From an uncultured Oscillospiraceae bacterium (lineage in GTDB: Bacteria; Bacillota; Clostridia; Oscillospirales; Ruminococcaceae): DNA of 64,000 bases. The notes under the pieces were generated by a model that saw only the letters and a program-made list of their open reading frames with translations, had not been told where the DNA came from and made no database searches. Location of the stretch: contig CAKSPH010000001.1 of NCBI GenBank assembly GCA_934481355.1, forward strand, positions 208,352 through 272,351. Reading direction: 5' to 3'. Below, in pieces: positions 41,211 through 50,632 of this stretch. The stretch's first letter is position 1. Each line of letters starts with the position of its first letter. A program made the position numbers and the translations under genes.

Positions 41211-43151
41211 ATGATAAAAGTAACACTGGAAAATGGCGAAGTAAAGGAATTTGATTCTCAGCTCTCCGCATTCGACGCGGCAAGAGAACTCGGCGTGGCC
41301 AAGACAGCCTGTGCCGCTGAGATAGACGGCAAGGTATGCGACCTGCGTACCACCCTGACAGACGGATGCACCGTTAAATTCCTCACATTTGAGGACGAGC
41401 AGGGACAGAGAGCTTTCAACCACACCGCCTCCCACGTTCTGGCCCAGGCAGTAAAGCGCCTTTTCCCGGCGACAAAGCTCGCGATCGGTCCGGCTATTGA
41501 GAACGGCTTCTACTATGATTTCGACACCGATGAGCCCTTCACAACAGATACCCTGACCAGGATCGAAGCAGAAATGAAGAAGATCGTCAAGGAGTCTATC
41601 CGCCTTGAGCACTTCACAATGGCTCCCGACGAAGCTATAAAGTATCTCGAAGAGCAGAACGAGCCCTACAAGGTAGAGCTGTGCAGGGAGCACTCCGACA
41701 AGGGCGAGGCTATCTCCTTCTACAAGCAGGGAGATTTCACCGACCTGTGCGCAGGCCCGCACCTGATGTCCACGTCCCCTGTAAAGGCGTTCAAGCTCAC
41801 ATCCGTTACCGGCGCTTACTGGCGCGGCAGCGAGAAAAACAAGATGCTCACCCGTATCTACGGCACGGCATTCCCGTCCAAGGACGCCCTCAACGCACAC
41901 CTTGAGGCGCTCGAAGACGCCAAGCGCCGCGACCACAACAAGATAGGCAGAGAGCTCGAATACTTCACCACCGTTGACTATATCGGTCAGGGTCTGCCGA
42001 TACTGCTCCCCAAGGGCGCAAAGGTCGTACAGATTATGCAGCGCTGGGTAGAGGACGTTGAAGCCAAGCACGGCTGCCAGCTCACCAAGACGCCGTATAT
42101 GGCAAAGCGCGAACTCTACAAAATCTCCGGTCACTGGGATCACTACCTTGACGGAATGTTCGTGCTCGGCGACCCGCACGATGAGACCAAGGAGTGCTTC
42201 GCACTCCGTCCGATGACCTGCCCGTTCCAGTATCAGGTATTCCTGAACAGGCAGCGCAGCTACCGCGATCTGCCGATGAGACTCACCGAGACCTCCACGC
42301 TGTTCCGCAACGAGGACAGCGGTGAAATGCACGGCCTTATCAGAGTTCGTCAGTTCACTATCTCCGAGGGTCACTATATCCTCCGTCCCGAGCAGCTCGA
42401 GGACGAGTTCAGAAACTGCCTTGAGCTTGCTAAGTACTGCCTCGGCACAGTAGGGCTTCTTGAGGACTGCACATTCCGTTTCTCCCAGTGGGATCCCGCA
42501 AACCCCAAGAACAAGTATGAGGGCACCGCTGAACAGTGGGAGATCGCTCAGGCTACAATGAAAACAATTCTGGACGACCTCGGCGTAGAATACACGATCG
42601 GTATCGACGAGGCTGCATTCTATGGTCCTAAGCTCGATATCCAGTACAAGAACGTATTCGGCAAGGAAGATACTCTGGTAACTATCCAGATAGATATGCT
42701 CCTGGCACAGCGCTTCGGCATGGAATACGTTGACGTTGACGGCACAAAGAAGAACCCGTATATCATTCACCGTACGAGCCTTGGCTGCTACGAGAGAACC
42801 CTTGCATACCTCCTTGAGAAGTACGCAGGCGCGCTCCCGCTGTGGCTGTCGCCCGAGCAGGTTCGTATCCTCCCGATAACAGACCGCGCAAAGGACTACG
42901 CAGAAAGCATCGCAAAGCGTTTCGACGACATGAATATGCGCGTTACCGTTGATAACCGCAACGAGAAGATCGGCTACAAGATCCGCCAGGCTCAGCTTGA
43001 AAAGATCCCGTACTTCTTCATCCTCGGCGATAAGGAAGTAGAGGACAACACTGTATCCCTGCGTTCACGCAAGGACGGCGACCTCGGCGCTTCTCCTCTG
43101 GAGGACGTTATCGCGAAGATCGTCAAGGAAAACGCAGAAAAGGCAAGATAA
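41211..43151 (+). CDS. thrS: Threonyl-tRNA synthetase
   Basis: A 646-residue class II synthetase. Domains: TGS (1-60), the editing/second additional domain with HTASHVLAQAVKRLFP (about residue 72) and DLCAGPHL (about 181), catalytic core with the zinc Cys in RPMTCPFQY (about 335), motif 2 (FRNEDSGEMHGLIRVRQF) and motif 3 (HRTSLGCYERTLAYLLE), then an anticodon-binding domain from about 540. All zinc ligands appear present. AAAGGAAG precedes the ATG. It has its own sigma-A promoter. Confidence 0.97.
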   Translation: MIKVTLENGEVKEFDSQLSAFDAARELGVAKTACAAEIDGKVCDLRTTLTDGCTVKFLTFEDEQGQRAFNHTASHVLAQAVKRLFPATKLAIGPAIENGFYYDFDTDEPFTTDTLTRIEAEMKKIVKESIRLEHFTMAPDEAIKYLEEQNEPYKVELCREHSDKGEAISFYKQGDFTDLCAGPHLMSTSPVKAFKLTSVTGAYWRGSEKNKMLTRIYGTAFPSKDALNAHLEALEDAKRRDHNKIGRELEYFTTVDYIGQGLPILLPKGAKVVQIMQRWVEDVEAKHGCQLTKTPYMAKRELYKISGHWDHYLDGMFVLGDPHDETKECFALRPMTCPFQYQVFLNRQRSYRDLPMRLTETSTLFRNEDSGEMHGLIRVRQFTISEGHYILRPEQLEDEFRNCLELAKYCLGTVGLLEDCTFRFSQWDPANPKNKYEGTAEQWEIAQATMKTILDDLGVEYTIGIDEAAFYGPKLDIQYKNVFGKEDTLVTIQIDMLLAQRFGMEYVDVDGTKKNPYIIHRTSLGCYERTLAYLLEKYAGALPLWLSPEQVRILPITDRAKDYAESIAKRFDDMNMRVTVDNRNEKIGYKIRQAQLEKIPYFFILGDKEVEDNTVSLRSRKDGDLGASPLEDVIAKIVKENAEKAR

Positions 43152-43196
43152 TTACGCCGCTAACGGCAGGAAAACCTACAGAAAGGTAACGATAAT

Positions 43197-43691
43197 ATGT
43201 CTAATCAGCCGCTTACCCCGGAGCAGATGAAAACCATCAACAAGGCGCTGGAGGAAAGGATCACCGACGCCAACAAGGACGCCACCAAGACCAAGTGGAA
43301 GACCGTTCTCCCTGACCTTATGGCTGCCGATGTATTCGCAGTTGCAGCGCTCAGCGACAACACTGACGCAAACGGCAACCGCCTGCTCAACATCATGATG
43401 ATGACCAACAAGGACGGTCAGAGCATTATCCCGTTCTTCACTTCTCCTGCGAGGATGTCCGTTCTCGCAAAGGGCGAGCAGAAATCCTTCAACTGCATGA
43501 AGATGAACACAACACGTCTGTTTAACGCCATCAAGGGCAAGACAGCCGTGCTGAATCCCGGCTCACCGTGCAGCAGGGTGTTCACTCCGTTTGAGATGAA
43601 CCTGCTTGTTATGGAGAACAAGGACAAGCTGAAGGCTCCCGAGAACCCCACAAATCCCATTGCACCCACAGATACACTCACTGAAGAGTAA
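43197..43691 (+). CDS. SseB-family protein
   Basis: A 164-residue soluble protein. The central region (DLMAADVFAVAALSDN, SIIPFFTSPARMSVLAKGEQ, CMKMNTTRLFNAIKGKTAVLNPGSPCSRVF) has the pattern of SseB N-terminal domains, whose role outside type III secretion is unknown. The Pro/Asn-rich C-terminus looks disordered. It follows thrS by 45 bases with AAAGGTAACG upstream and is closed by its own terminator. Confidence 0.7.
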   Translation: MSNQPLTPEQMKTINKALEERITDANKDATKTKWKTVLPDLMAADVFAVAALSDNTDANGNRLLNIMMMTNKDGQSIIPFFTSPARMSVLAKGEQKSFNCMKMNTTRLFNAIKGKTAVLNPGSPCSRVFTPFEMNLLVMENKDKLKAPENPTNPIAPTDTLTEE

Positions 43692-43698
43692 TATAAAT

Positions 43699-43726
43699 TC
43701 CCCCGGACGAAAATCCGGGGGATATT
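43699..43726 (+). terminator. Terminator after the SseB-like gene
   Basis: CCCCCGGA (43700-43707) pairs with TCCGGGGG (43714-43721); ATATTTCT follows. Confidence 0.75.
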
Positions 43727-43732
43727 TCTGTA

Positions 43733-43764
43733 CAAAAAATCCCCCTCCATAACTGGAGGGGGAT
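43733..43764 (-). terminator. Terminator of the ferredoxin gene
   Basis: ATCCCCCTCCA (43739-43749) pairs with TGGAGGGGGAT (43754-43764); on the minus strand a T run follows (A tract 43733-43738). Confidence 0.9.
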
Positions 43765-43785
43765 CCATGTTCAGAGTGCTTTCAA

Positions 43786-43956
43786 TCAAGCCTCAGAAGG
43801 AGCGCCAACAGGGCAGGTGCCGGCGCAGGCGCCGCAGCTGATGCAGGTGTCAGCGTCGATAACGTACTTGCCGTCACCCTCGGAAATTGCGTTTACGGGA
43901 CATCCCTCAGCGCAAGCGCCGCAAGCGATGCAATCGTCAGAAATTACGTATGCCAT
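43786..43956 (-). CDS. 2[4Fe-4S] ferredoxin
   Basis: A 56-residue clostridial-type ferredoxin with two cluster motifs, CIACGACAEGCP and CISCGACAGTCP. It is a low-potential electron carrier for fermentation, hydrogenase and reductase enzymes. The start MAYVISDD has GGAGG nine bases upstream. It is a single-gene unit with its own promoter and terminator. Confidence 0.96.
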   Translation of the reverse strand: MAYVISDDCIACGACAEGCPVNAISEGDGKYVIDADTCISCGACAGTCPVGAPSEA

Positions 43957-44037
43957 AATAGTATACCTCCAATATGTATTATCCGGGTAATTACCCACTG
44001 AACGACTAACGGACATCTTCCGTTTTGTCTTTATTCT

Positions 44038-44065
44038 ATTGTAACATATTTTCAGAAAAAGTCAA
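44038..44065 (-). promoter_or_regulatory. Ferredoxin promoter
   Basis: On the minus strand TTGACT (44060-44065) and TACAAT (44038-44043) are 16 bp apart. It lies between the sRNA candidate and the ferredoxin gene, so these are separate transcription units. Confidence 0.75.
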
Positions 44066-44197
44066 GAGTTTTATGTGATATTTTTTCGAAAAATATGCGA
44101 CAAATCCAGTGGTAGTGCGGTCTAACGTTAACTCCGGGAAACTCTTTTAGTTAGTGTTAACTAATACAATATTCCCAAAACCGCATGAAAATCAGGC

Positions 44198-44356
44198 AAA
44201 AAAAATTCCGCAGACAGGGGGTGTCTGCGGTAGGAAAAATGAATTAGCCGAACGCTTGGGGAAAAGCGCTTTTCATCGGCTGAAATAATTGGGGAAAATA
44301 TATTAAGAAGTATGTTAGCTATAGGAGCTTACAATACTGTCTTGCATATTTATTGC
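44198..44356 (-). ncRNA. Candidate C-rich small RNA with own promoter and terminator
   Basis: A minus-strand unit of about 160 nt with no gene. Promoter TTGCAA (44386-44391) and TATAAT (44363-44368) are 17 bp apart; a nine-bp stem (CCGCAGACA/TGTCTGCGG, 44208-44230) followed by an AATTTTTTTT tract ends it. Inside, AGCCGA...CGCTT-TTCCCC-AAGCG...TCGGCT folds into a second hairpin. Three C-runs (TTTTCCCCAATT, CTTTTCCCCAAG and CCCCC in the terminator loop) should be single-stranded. A 10-codon open frame lacks a ribosome site. It does not match a known RNA that I can recognise. Confidence 0.6.
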
Positions 44357-44362
44357 ACTCTT

Positions 44363-44391
44363 ATTATATCATTTTCGCTCGCCTTTTGCAA
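44363..44391 (-). promoter_or_regulatory. Promoter of the sRNA candidate
   Basis: TTGCAA at 44386-44391 and TATAAT at 44363-44368, spacer 17 bp, reading leftwards. Confidence 0.65.
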
Positions 44392-44511
44392 TTTGCATAT
44401 AGCACAAATTTTGGTCTTAAATTATGGATATATTGTACAATAATTTGTTGTATAATATAAACAATAAAAAATGTATTTTTTGTTGTTTTAGCAGAAAGTG
44501 TGAAACCACCC

Positions 44512-44540
44512 TTGAAATTTATTCCCTGTTTATGTATAAT
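44512..44540 (+). promoter_or_regulatory. Promoter of the small membrane protein gene
   Basis: TTGAAA (44512-44517) and TATAAT (44535-44540) are 17 bp apart, about 58 bp before the ATG at 44599. Confidence 0.7.
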
Positions 44541-44598
44541 ACAATTGAAAACATAAGGTGCAGAAACGCTGTGCTGAGCGACCGGTAAGGAGGTATTT

Positions 44599-45012
44599 AT
44601 GAAACGTATTAATGGGAAATTCTATCTGTGTATTCCGGCGGCGGTGCTTATAATGTCATTCGCTGCGGAATATTTCTACTGCTTTGAGGGCTGGCTGACT
44701 GACCCCGGCTCCTCTTATGTGTTTATGATACTGTGCATTACTGTCCAGACAATATGCGCCGAATTTATATGCTTCTCTCTGGGCGCAAAACACAGAATTG
44801 CAGTTATGCTGGCGGCTTCGCTGGGAACAGGCACGGTCTTTTCAGCTATGCTGTGGTGGAACCTGTACATCAGCATGGACAGTAACAGTGAAGCGCTGCA
44901 CTCCGCCATGATATTCAATATGCTTCCGCTGGTGACTGGCGCAGTCCTGCTGGCGTTCCAGCTTATGTTCACCGGGCTTTCCGGCAGAATGAAGCTTAAA
45001 GCTGTTAAGTAA
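44599..45012 (+). CDS. Hypothetical four-helix membrane protein
   Basis: A 137-residue protein that I do not recognise. Four hydrophobic segments are visible (near residues 10-27, 42-60, 68-85 and 108-127), with short loops and a basic C-terminus (GRMKLKAVK). AAGGAGG precedes the ATG, and the gene has its own promoter and terminator. No neighbour suggests a role. Confidence 0.75.
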   Translation: MKRINGKFYLCIPAAVLIMSFAAEYFYCFEGWLTDPGSSYVFMILCITVQTICAEFICFSLGAKHRIAVMLAASLGTGTVFSAMLWWNLYISMDSNSEALHSAMIFNMLPLVTGAVLLAFQLMFTGLSGRMKLKAVK

Positions 45013-45021
45013 TTTTATATT

Positions 45022-45056
45022 GAGCCGTCCGGAGGGGATTCCTGGCGGCTTTTTAT
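45022..45056 (+). terminator. Terminator of the small membrane protein gene
   Basis: AGCCG (45023-45027) and CGGCT (45046-45050) close a hairpin with inner GG/CC pairs, followed by TTTTTATTTT. Confidence 0.75.
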
Positions 45057-45094
45057 TTTCACTTCGTTTTTTTCAAAAATCCGTAAATTACCCC

Positions 45095-45153
45095 TTGATT
45101 TTTTCTGAAAAAGGTGTATAATAGAATTAGCACTCAAAGAGCAAGAGTGCTAA
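45095..45153 (+). promoter_or_regulatory. htpG promoter with CIRCE operator
   Basis: TTGATT (45095-45100) and TATAAT (45117-45122), spacer 16 bp. Directly downstream is a perfect CIRCE element, TTAGCACTC (45127-45135), nine bases, GAGTGCTAA (45145-45153). This is the operator of the heat-shock repressor HrcA, so htpG should be induced by heat with groESL and dnaK. Confidence 0.95.
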
Positions 45154-45201
45154 AATCGCTAAAAACGGCATTTTACCGACAGATATAAGGAGATGTTTAC
45201 A

Positions 45202-47091
45202 ATGGCAGAAACAAAAGAATTCAAGGCGGAATCCAAGCGCCTGCTTGAAATGATGATCAACTCCATCTACACGCACAAGGAGATTTTCCTGCGCGAGCTT
45301 ATCTCCAACGCAAGCGACGCAATGGACAAGCTGTATTTCAAGTCCATGAGCGAGAACACAGGCATCACACGTTCCGACATGGCTATAAAGCTGGAGGTCA
45401 ACAAGGACGACAGAAAGCTCATAATCACCGATAACGGTATCGGCATGACCAAGGACGAGCTGGAAAACAACCTCGGCACCATCGCAAAATCCGGTTCGCT
45501 GGCATTCAAGAACGAGAACGAAAAGACCGAGGACGTCAACATCATCGGTCAGTTCGGCGTCGGATTCTATTCCGCGTTCATGGTCGCAAAGAAAGTCACC
45601 GTGATCTCCAAGGCTTACGGCGCTGATACCGCCTATATGTGGGAGAGCGAGGGTGTTGACGGCTACACTATCTCCGAGGCACAGAAGGACGACCACGGCA
45701 CTCAGATTATCCTTGAAATAAAGGACAACGCCGAAGAGGAGAACTACGACGAGTTCCTCACGCCGTACAAGATAAAGCAGCTTGTAAAGAAGTACTCCGA
45801 CTATATCCGCTACCCCATCAAGATGGATATGGAGCACGAAAAGCTCAAGGAAGGCTCCAAGGACGAGTATGAAAAGGAGATCGTCACCGAGACCCTCAAC
45901 AGCATGACGCCTATCTGGAAGAAGTCCAGGAGCGAACTCAAGGACGAGGAATACAACCAGTTCTACAAGGATAAGTTCTACGATTTCGAGGATCCGCTGT
46001 TGCATATCCACACCCGCACCGAGGGCACCGCGACTTATACGGCGCTGCTGTATATCCCGGCAAAGGCTCCCTACGACTATTACTCCAAGAACTTTGAAAA
46101 GGGGCTTCAGCTCTATTCCAGCGGCGTGCTCATCATGGACAAGTGCGCGGATCTGCTTCCTGACTATTTCAGCTTCGTAAGAGGTCTGGTGGACAGCGAG
46201 GATCTTTCGCTGAACATCTCCCGTGAAATGCTCCAGCACGACCGTCAGCTCAAGCTCATCGCAAAGAGCCTTGAAAAGTCCATCCGCAACGAGCTGAAAA
46301 AGCTCCAGAAGAACGACCGCGAGAAATACGAGAAATTCTTTGACGCATTCGGAACTCAGCTAAAATACGGCATTTATGAGAGCTTCGGCGCAAACAAGGA
46401 GAACCTCCAGGATCTGCTGATGTTCAAGAGCAGCTTCGGCGGCTATGTTACTCTGGAGGAGTACGTTTCCAGAATGAAGGAGGAGCAGAAGTACATCTAC
46501 TTCGCAAGCGGAAGCAGCATTGCCCGCATTGAGGCGCTCCCGCAGACCGAAATGGTTCGCGACAAGGGATACGAGATACTCTACTTCACTGATCACGTTG
46601 ACGAGTTCACAATGCAGATGATGCACGATTTCAACGGCAAGGAGTTCAAGTCCGTATCCGCTGACGACCTCGGGCTTGAAACCGACGCAGAGAAGGAAGA
46701 AATCAAGAAGGCTGAGGAGGATAACAAGGGGCTGTTCGACCTGATGACCGAAAAGCTCGGCGGCAAGGTAAAGGCTGTTAAGCTGTCCCAGCGCCTGAAA
46801 ACCCACCCGGTGTGCATAACCAGCGAGGGTATGCTCTCCGTTGAGATGGAAAAGGTTCTCTCAGCAATGCCGGACGAGCAGGCTCACAACGCAAAGGCTG
46901 AGAAGATTCTTGAGATCAACGCTTCCCACCCGATATTTGAGAAGCTGAAGAAGCTCTACGCCGAGGATAATAAGGATAAGGTCGCTGAATACGCCGATAT
47001 CCTGTATTCACAGGCTCTTCTCATCGAGGGTATGCCTATTGAGAACCCTGTTGAATTCACAAACAAGCTGTGCGAGATCATGGCTGAATAA
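45202..47091 (+). CDS. htpG: Chaperone HtpG (Hsp90)
   Basis: A 629-residue ATP-dependent chaperone. The GHKL ATP site shows [12 protein letters not shown] (about residue 31), DNGIGM (about 77) and [11 protein letters not shown] (about 117); the middle domain has [16 protein letters not shown] with the conserved catalytic Arg; the C-terminal dimerisation domain is complete. I chose ATG 45202 (MAETKEF), nine bases after AAGGAG; an ATG at 45193 directly abuts that site. It is under CIRCE/HrcA control, unlike B. subtilis htpG. Confidence 0.97.
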   Translation: MAETKEFKAESKRLLEMMINSIYTHKEIFLRELISNASDAMDKLYFKSMSENTGITRSDMAIKLEVNKDDRKLIITDNGIGMTKDELENNLGTIAKSGSLAFKNENEKTEDVNIIGQFGVGFYSAFMVAKKVTVISKAYGADTAYMWESEGVDGYTISEAQKDDHGTQIILEIKDNAEEENYDEFLTPYKIKQLVKKYSDYIRYPIKMDMEHEKLKEGSKDEYEKEIVTETLNSMTPIWKKSRSELKDEEYNQFYKDKFYDFEDPLLHIHTRTEGTATYTALLYIPAKAPYDYYSKNFEKGLQLYSSGVLIMDKCADLLPDYFSFVRGLVDSEDLSLNISREMLQHDRQLKLIAKSLEKSIRNELKKLQKNDREKYEKFFDAFGTQLKYGIYESFGANKENLQDLLMFKSSFGGYVTLEEYVSRMKEEQKYIYFASGSSIARIEALPQTEMVRDKGYEILYFTDHVDEFTMQMMHDFNGKEFKSVSADDLGLETDAEKEEIKKAEEDNKGLFDLMTEKLGGKVKAVKLSQRLKTHPVCITSEGMLSVEMEKVLSAMPDEQAHNAKAEKILEINASHPIFEKLKKLYAEDNKDKVAEYADILYSQALLIEGMPIENPVEFTNKLCEIMAE

Positions 47092-47099
47092 TCGAACAC

Positions 47100-47133
47100 A
47101 AATGGCGCTCTGGAAACGGAGCGCCATTTTCTA
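47100..47133 (+). terminator. htpG terminator
   Basis: AAATGGCGCTC (47100-47110 region) pairs with GAGCGCCATTTT across a short loop. Confidence 0.88.
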
Positions 47134-47144
47134 TGTTTTATCGC

Positions 47145-47175
47145 AAAAAAATCCCCCTCCGAACGGAGAGGGATT
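47145..47175 (-). terminator. Terminator of the ribosomal superoperon
   Basis: On the minus strand AATCCCTCTCCG pairs with CGGAGGGGGATT and a T run follows (A tract 47145-47150). It ends the S10-spc-alpha transcript after rplQ. Confidence 0.88.
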
Positions 47176-47185
47176 TTATTATAAA

Positions 47186-47527
47186 TCAAACAAGCTCAAT
47201 AATTGCCATCTCGGCAGCGTCGCCGCGGCGCGGACCGATCTTGTAAATCCTTGTGTAACCACCGTTCTTGTCAGCGTACTTCGGAGCGATCTCGTCAAAT
47301 ACCTTCTTAGCAACATCTTCCTTAGTAACGTATGAAAGAACCTGACGCTTGGTGTGAAGTGTGTTAACCTTGCCAAGTGTGATCATCTTTTCTGCTTCTG
47401 CGCGAACTTCCTTCGCACGGGTAACGGTAGTCTCGATCTTACCGTTCTCCAGCAGGAATGTAACCATGCCTCTGAGCATTGCATTTCTGTGGTCGCTGGG
47501 TCTGCCCAGCTTTCTTGTTCCCGGCAT
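47186..47527 (-). CDS. rplQ: 50S ribosomal protein L17
   Basis: A 113-residue protein starting [20 protein letters not shown], which sits near the peptide exit tunnel. Conserved [15 protein letters not shown] and [23 protein letters not shown] are present. Last gene of the superoperon, 61 bases after rpoA, with a terminator beyond it. Confidence 0.98.
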   Translation of the reverse strand: MPGTRKLGRPSDHRNAMLRGMVTFLLENGKIETTVTRAKEVRAEAEKMITLGKVNTLHTKRQVLSYVTKEDVAKKVFDEIAPKYADKNGGYTRIYKIGPRRGDAAEMAIIELV

Positions 47528-47588
47528 ATTTCCATTCTCCTTTCAATAGGAATGTATTATCGGCTCAGTCAGTTGCCTGACGTCCGGA

Positions 47589-48548
47589 TCAGTTGTTTTC
47601 TTCAGAGGGTGTGAGGTCGAATCCGAGAGAGTTCAGCTTAGCCTTAACCTCGTCGAAAGACTTCTTACCCAGGTTTCTGACCTTCATCATGTCCTCCGGG
47701 GACTTGTTGATGAGGTCATCTACTGTGTTGATACCAGCGCGCTTGAGGCAGTTGAAGGAACGAACGGAAAGTTCGAGTTCTTCAATAGTCATCTCAAGCA
47801 CCTTGTCCTTGCGGTTCTCTTCCTTCTCGACCATCAGCTCGGGCTGCTCAGAATCGTCAGAGAGATCCGCAAACAGCTTGAGACGCTCGATAAGGATCTT
47901 AGCCGCATAGGAAACGGCTTCCTTAGCGGAGATCGTACCGTCGGTCCAGATCTCGATGATGAGCTTTTCAAAATCGGTTCTCTGACCAACGCGGGTATTT
48001 TCAACAGTGTAGTTGCACTTCAGGACAGGAGTGTAGATACTGTCAATCGGGATAACTCCAATAACAGGCTGGAGCTGCTCTTTGTTGAGTTCAGCAGAAA
48101 CATAGCCTCTGCCTCTGTCCAGCGTGATATCCATGAACAGCTTTGCACCGGCACCCAGCGTAGCGATGTGCATACCGGGATCGAGGATCTCTACCTCGCT
48201 GTCGGTCTTGATATCGCCGGCTGTTACCTCGCCCTCGCCCTCTGCTTCGATGTAGATGGTCTTGGGCGCTTCGCCGTACATTTTAGCTCTGAGTCCCTTG
48301 ATGTTGAGGATCAGCTCTGTAACGTCCTCTTTAACGCCGGGGACAGTGGAGAATTCGTGCTGAACGCCGTCGATCTTCACAGATGTGGCTGCAACGCCGG
48401 GCAGGGAGGAGAGGAGCACTCTTCTCAGGCTGTTGCCGAGCGTGTTGCCGTATCCGCTCTGAAGCGGTTCGAGAACGAACATTCCATAGGTTCCGTCTGA
48501 GCGTAATTTTGAGGTTTCGATATTGAGCTTTTCGATTTTTTCAAGCAT
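47589..48548 (-). CDS. rpoA: RNA polymerase alpha subunit
   Basis: A 319-residue subunit. The N-terminal domain ([40 protein letters not shown]) dimerises to nucleate core assembly; the C-terminal domain ([38 protein letters not shown]) contacts UP elements and activators. GGAGGGTACC precedes the ATG. A 193-bp gap separates it from rpsD. Confidence 0.98.
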   Translation of the reverse strand: MLEKIEKLNIETSKLRSDGTYGMFVLEPLQSGYGNTLGNSLRRVLLSSLPGVAATSVKIDGVQHEFSTVPGVKEDVTELILNIKGLRAKMYGEAPKTIYIEAEGEGEVTAGDIKTDSEVEILDPGMHIATLGAGAKLFMDITLDRGRGYVSAELNKEQLQPVIGVIPIDSIYTPVLKCNYTVENTRVGQRTDFEKLIIEIWTDGTISAKEAVSYAAKILIERLKLFADLSDDSEQPELMVEKEENRKDKVLEMTIEELELSVRSFNCLKRAGINTVDDLINKSPEDMMKVRNLGKKSFDEVKAKLNSLGFDLTPSEENN

Positions 48549-48741
48549 TTGGTACCCTCCACAAGTTCTCGTCTGTTAATTATCCTGTGCTTATTGCCAT
48601 ATTCGCTGTTAATTTTAAATCACACTCTGCCCGTGCCGCAGCTATATAACATAGCATTGGCACAGTTTCGTGCTGTTAAACAGCGATTGCAGACTATGAA
48701 TTAAAAATAACTGCACTAAATATCTGTATGCTTCTATGCTA

Positions 48742-49338
48742 TTATTTAGAATACAGCTCGATAATTAAGTGTTCAGCGATGTCGTAGTCAAGCTCTTCAC
48801 GCTGGAACTGACGGAGTACCTTAGCTGTGCCTGCCTCCTTGTTAACTTCGAGCCAGAGGGGAGTAACTCTGCCGCCTGCAACTTCGGCGATCTGCTCGAA
48901 CTTCTTGCTCTTCTTGCTGTTCTCGTGCAGGGAGATAACGTCGCCTACCTTAACTCTGTAAGAGGGGATATCAACTCTCTTGCCGTTCACACAGAAATGA
49001 CCGTGAGAAACAAGCTGACGAGCCTCGCGTCTTGTGCAAGCCATACCCATTCTGAAAACAACGTTGTCCAGTCTGGACTCGAGGAGCTTGAGGAGGTTCT
49101 CACCGGCGATACCCTCTTCCTTGGTAGCCAGCTCATAGTAGTGATAGAACTGCTTCTCGAGGACGCCGTAGATGAACTTGAGCTTCTGCTTCTCCTTGAG
49201 CTGGGAAGCGTACTCAGACTCTTTCTTTCTCTTGTTTCCGTTGGGGTTTCTGTTGGACTTCTTGTCATAGCCCAGAACTGCGGGGCTGAGGTCCAGTGCT
49301 CTGCATCTCTTTAAAATCGGATCGCGATTAACTGCCAT
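48742..49338 (-). CDS. rpsD: 30S ribosomal protein S4
   Basis: A 198-residue primary 16S rRNA binder. The S4 RNA-binding domain is ESRLDNVVFRMGMACTRREA and QLVSHGHFCVNGKRVDIPSY. The N-terminus has only scattered cysteines, so it looks like the zinc-free form. Wide gaps lie on both sides (96 bp to rpsK, 193 bp to rpoA), where autoregulation or separate expression may occur. Confidence 0.98.
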   Translation of the reverse strand: MAVNRDPILKRCRALDLSPAVLGYDKKSNRNPNGNKRKKESEYASQLKEKQKLKFIYGVLEKQFYHYYELATKEEGIAGENLLKLLESRLDNVVFRMGMACTRREARQLVSHGHFCVNGKRVDIPSYRVKVGDVISLHENSKKSKKFEQIAEVAGGRVTPLWLEVNKEAGTAKVLRQFQREELDYDIAEHLIIELYSK

Positions 49339-49434
49339 TGTAATTTTCCTCCGTTATTCAATAGTAATATCGGCTTTGCAGGTAGTCTGCTATGCCGACG
49401 CCGAGTAAACGAACAGCTCGGTTCTGTTCAGTGA

Positions 49435-49836
49435 TTATACACGTCTTCTCTTGGGAGGACGGCATCCGTTGTGGGGGATCGGAGTTACGTCCTTGATGAG
49501 CTTAACCTCAAGACCTGCTGCCTGAAGAGCTCTGATAGCTGCCTCGCGACCTGCGCCGGGGCCCTTAACGAAAACCTCAACAGTCTTAAGACCGTGCTCC
49601 ATAGCTGCCTTAGCTGCAACATCTGCTGCTGTCTGAGCTGCGAACGGTGTGGACTTTCTGGAGCCTCTGAAGCCCAGTCCGCCTGCGCTTGCCCATGAAA
49701 GAGCGTTGCCCTGAAGGTCGGTAATAGTAACGATTGTGTTGTTGAATGTAGACTGGATATGAGCTGCACCGTTCTCGATGTTCTTGCGCTCACGGCGTCT
49801 GCGTACAACCTGCTGCTTGCCCTTGGTTGCTGCCAT
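49435..49836 (-). CDS. rpsK: 30S ribosomal protein S11
   Basis: A 133-residue platform protein: [40 protein letters not shown], and the C-terminal [16 protein letters not shown]. It starts 21 bases after rpsM. Complete and typical. Confidence 0.98.
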   Translation of the reverse strand: MAATKGKQQVVRRRRERKNIENGAAHIQSTFNNTIVTITDLQGNALSWASAGGLGFRGSRKSTPFAAQTAADVAAKAAMEHGLKTVEVFVKGPGAGREAAIRALQAAGLEVKLIKDVTPIPHNGCRPPKRRRV

Positions 49837-49857
49837 TATTATACCACCTTTCTGTGA

Positions 49858-50226
49858 TTACTTCTTCTTGTTAGCAATAGTCTTCTTCGGACCCTTGCGA
49901 GTTCTTGCGTTGGTCTTTGTTCTCTGACCACGGCAGGGAAGACCCTTGCGATGACGGGTTCCGCGGAAGCAGTTGATCTCCACGAGGCGCTTGATGCTGA
50001 GAGCAACAGTTCTTCTGAGATCGCCCTCTACAACATAGCCGTGGTCGATTACTTCACGGATCTTGGCTTCTTCTTCGTCGGTGAGATCCTTGACGCGGGT
50101 GTCAGGATTAACGCCGGCCTTAGCCAGAATATCATTTGCAGACTTTCTGCCGATGCCGTAAACATAGGTCAGGCCTATCTCTACGCGCTTCTCCTTGGGC
50201 AGGTCCACACCAGCAATTCTTGCCAT
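49858..50226 (-). CDS. rpsM: 30S ribosomal protein S13
   Basis: A 122-residue head protein contacting tRNA and the 50S subunit. [20 protein letters not shown], the [11 protein letters not shown] helix, and the basic tail [14 protein letters not shown] region followed by [16 protein letters not shown]. Ribosome site GAGGAGG. Confidence 0.98.
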   Translation of the reverse strand: MARIAGVDLPKEKRVEIGLTYVYGIGRKSANDILAKAGVNPDTRVKDLTDEEEAKIREVIDHGYVVEGDLRRTVALSIKRLVEINCFRGTRHRKGLPCRGQRTKTNARTRKGPKKTIANKKK

Positions 50227-50260
50227 ACTTTTTCCTCCTCTTGAATGGGATCAGGGTTTA

Positions 50261-50374
50261 TCAGCCCTGTCTCTGCTTGTGCTTAGGTTCAACACAGATA
50301 ACCATAACTTTACCCTTGCGCTTGATTACCTTGCACTTGTCGCACATGGGCTTAACTGAAGGTCTAACTTTCAT
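50261..50374 (-). CDS. rpmJ: 50S ribosomal protein L36
   Basis: A 37-residue protein: [20 protein letters not shown] and ending [11 protein letters not shown]. The CxxC...C...H ligands are intact, so this is the zinc-binding C+ form. GGAGGG precedes the ATG. It lies 38 bases after infA. Confidence 0.97.
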   Translation of the reverse strand: MKVRPSVKPMCDKCKVIKRKGKVMVICVEPKHKQRQG

Positions 50375-50412
50375 TGAAATACCCTCCTTTGGGATAGTTT
50401 ACTCTGCCACGA

Positions 50413-50631
50413 TCACTTGGCGCGCCAGGTGATCCTGCCTTTCGTCAGGTCGTAAGGCGACATTTCAACGGTCACTTTGTCACCGGGCAGTATGCGAATG
50501 AAGTTCATTCTCAGCTTGCCGCTGATGTGAGCCAGGATCTTATGACCGTTTGAAAGCTCCACCTTGAACTGTGCGTTGGGCAGTGCTTCCAGAATAACGC
50601 CTTCAACTTCTAATACATCTTCTTTAGACAA
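50413..50631 (-). CDS. infA: Translation initiation factor IF-1
   Basis: A 72-residue OB-fold factor that binds the 30S A site ([40 protein letters not shown]). I chose the TTG at 50631 ([11 protein letters not shown]) because GAGGAGA lies nine bases before it and it gives the usual length; a GTG three codons upstream directly abuts that site. One base separates it from the KOW gene. Confidence 0.93.
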   Translation of the reverse strand: MSKEDVLEVEGVILEALPNAQFKVELSNGHKILAHISGKLRMNFIRILPGDKVTVEMSPYDLTKGRITWRAK

Positions 50632-50632
50632 G

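Noticed and set aside
41109-42770. 553-codon minus-strand open frame opposite thrS
   Set aside because: Antisense shadow; thrS motifs on the plus strand are complete.
44198-44356. 6S RNA, SRP RNA or tmRNA
   Set aside because: The 5' and 3' ends do not pair as 6S RNA requires, there is no SRP helix-8 GGAAG motif, and there is no tRNA-like end.
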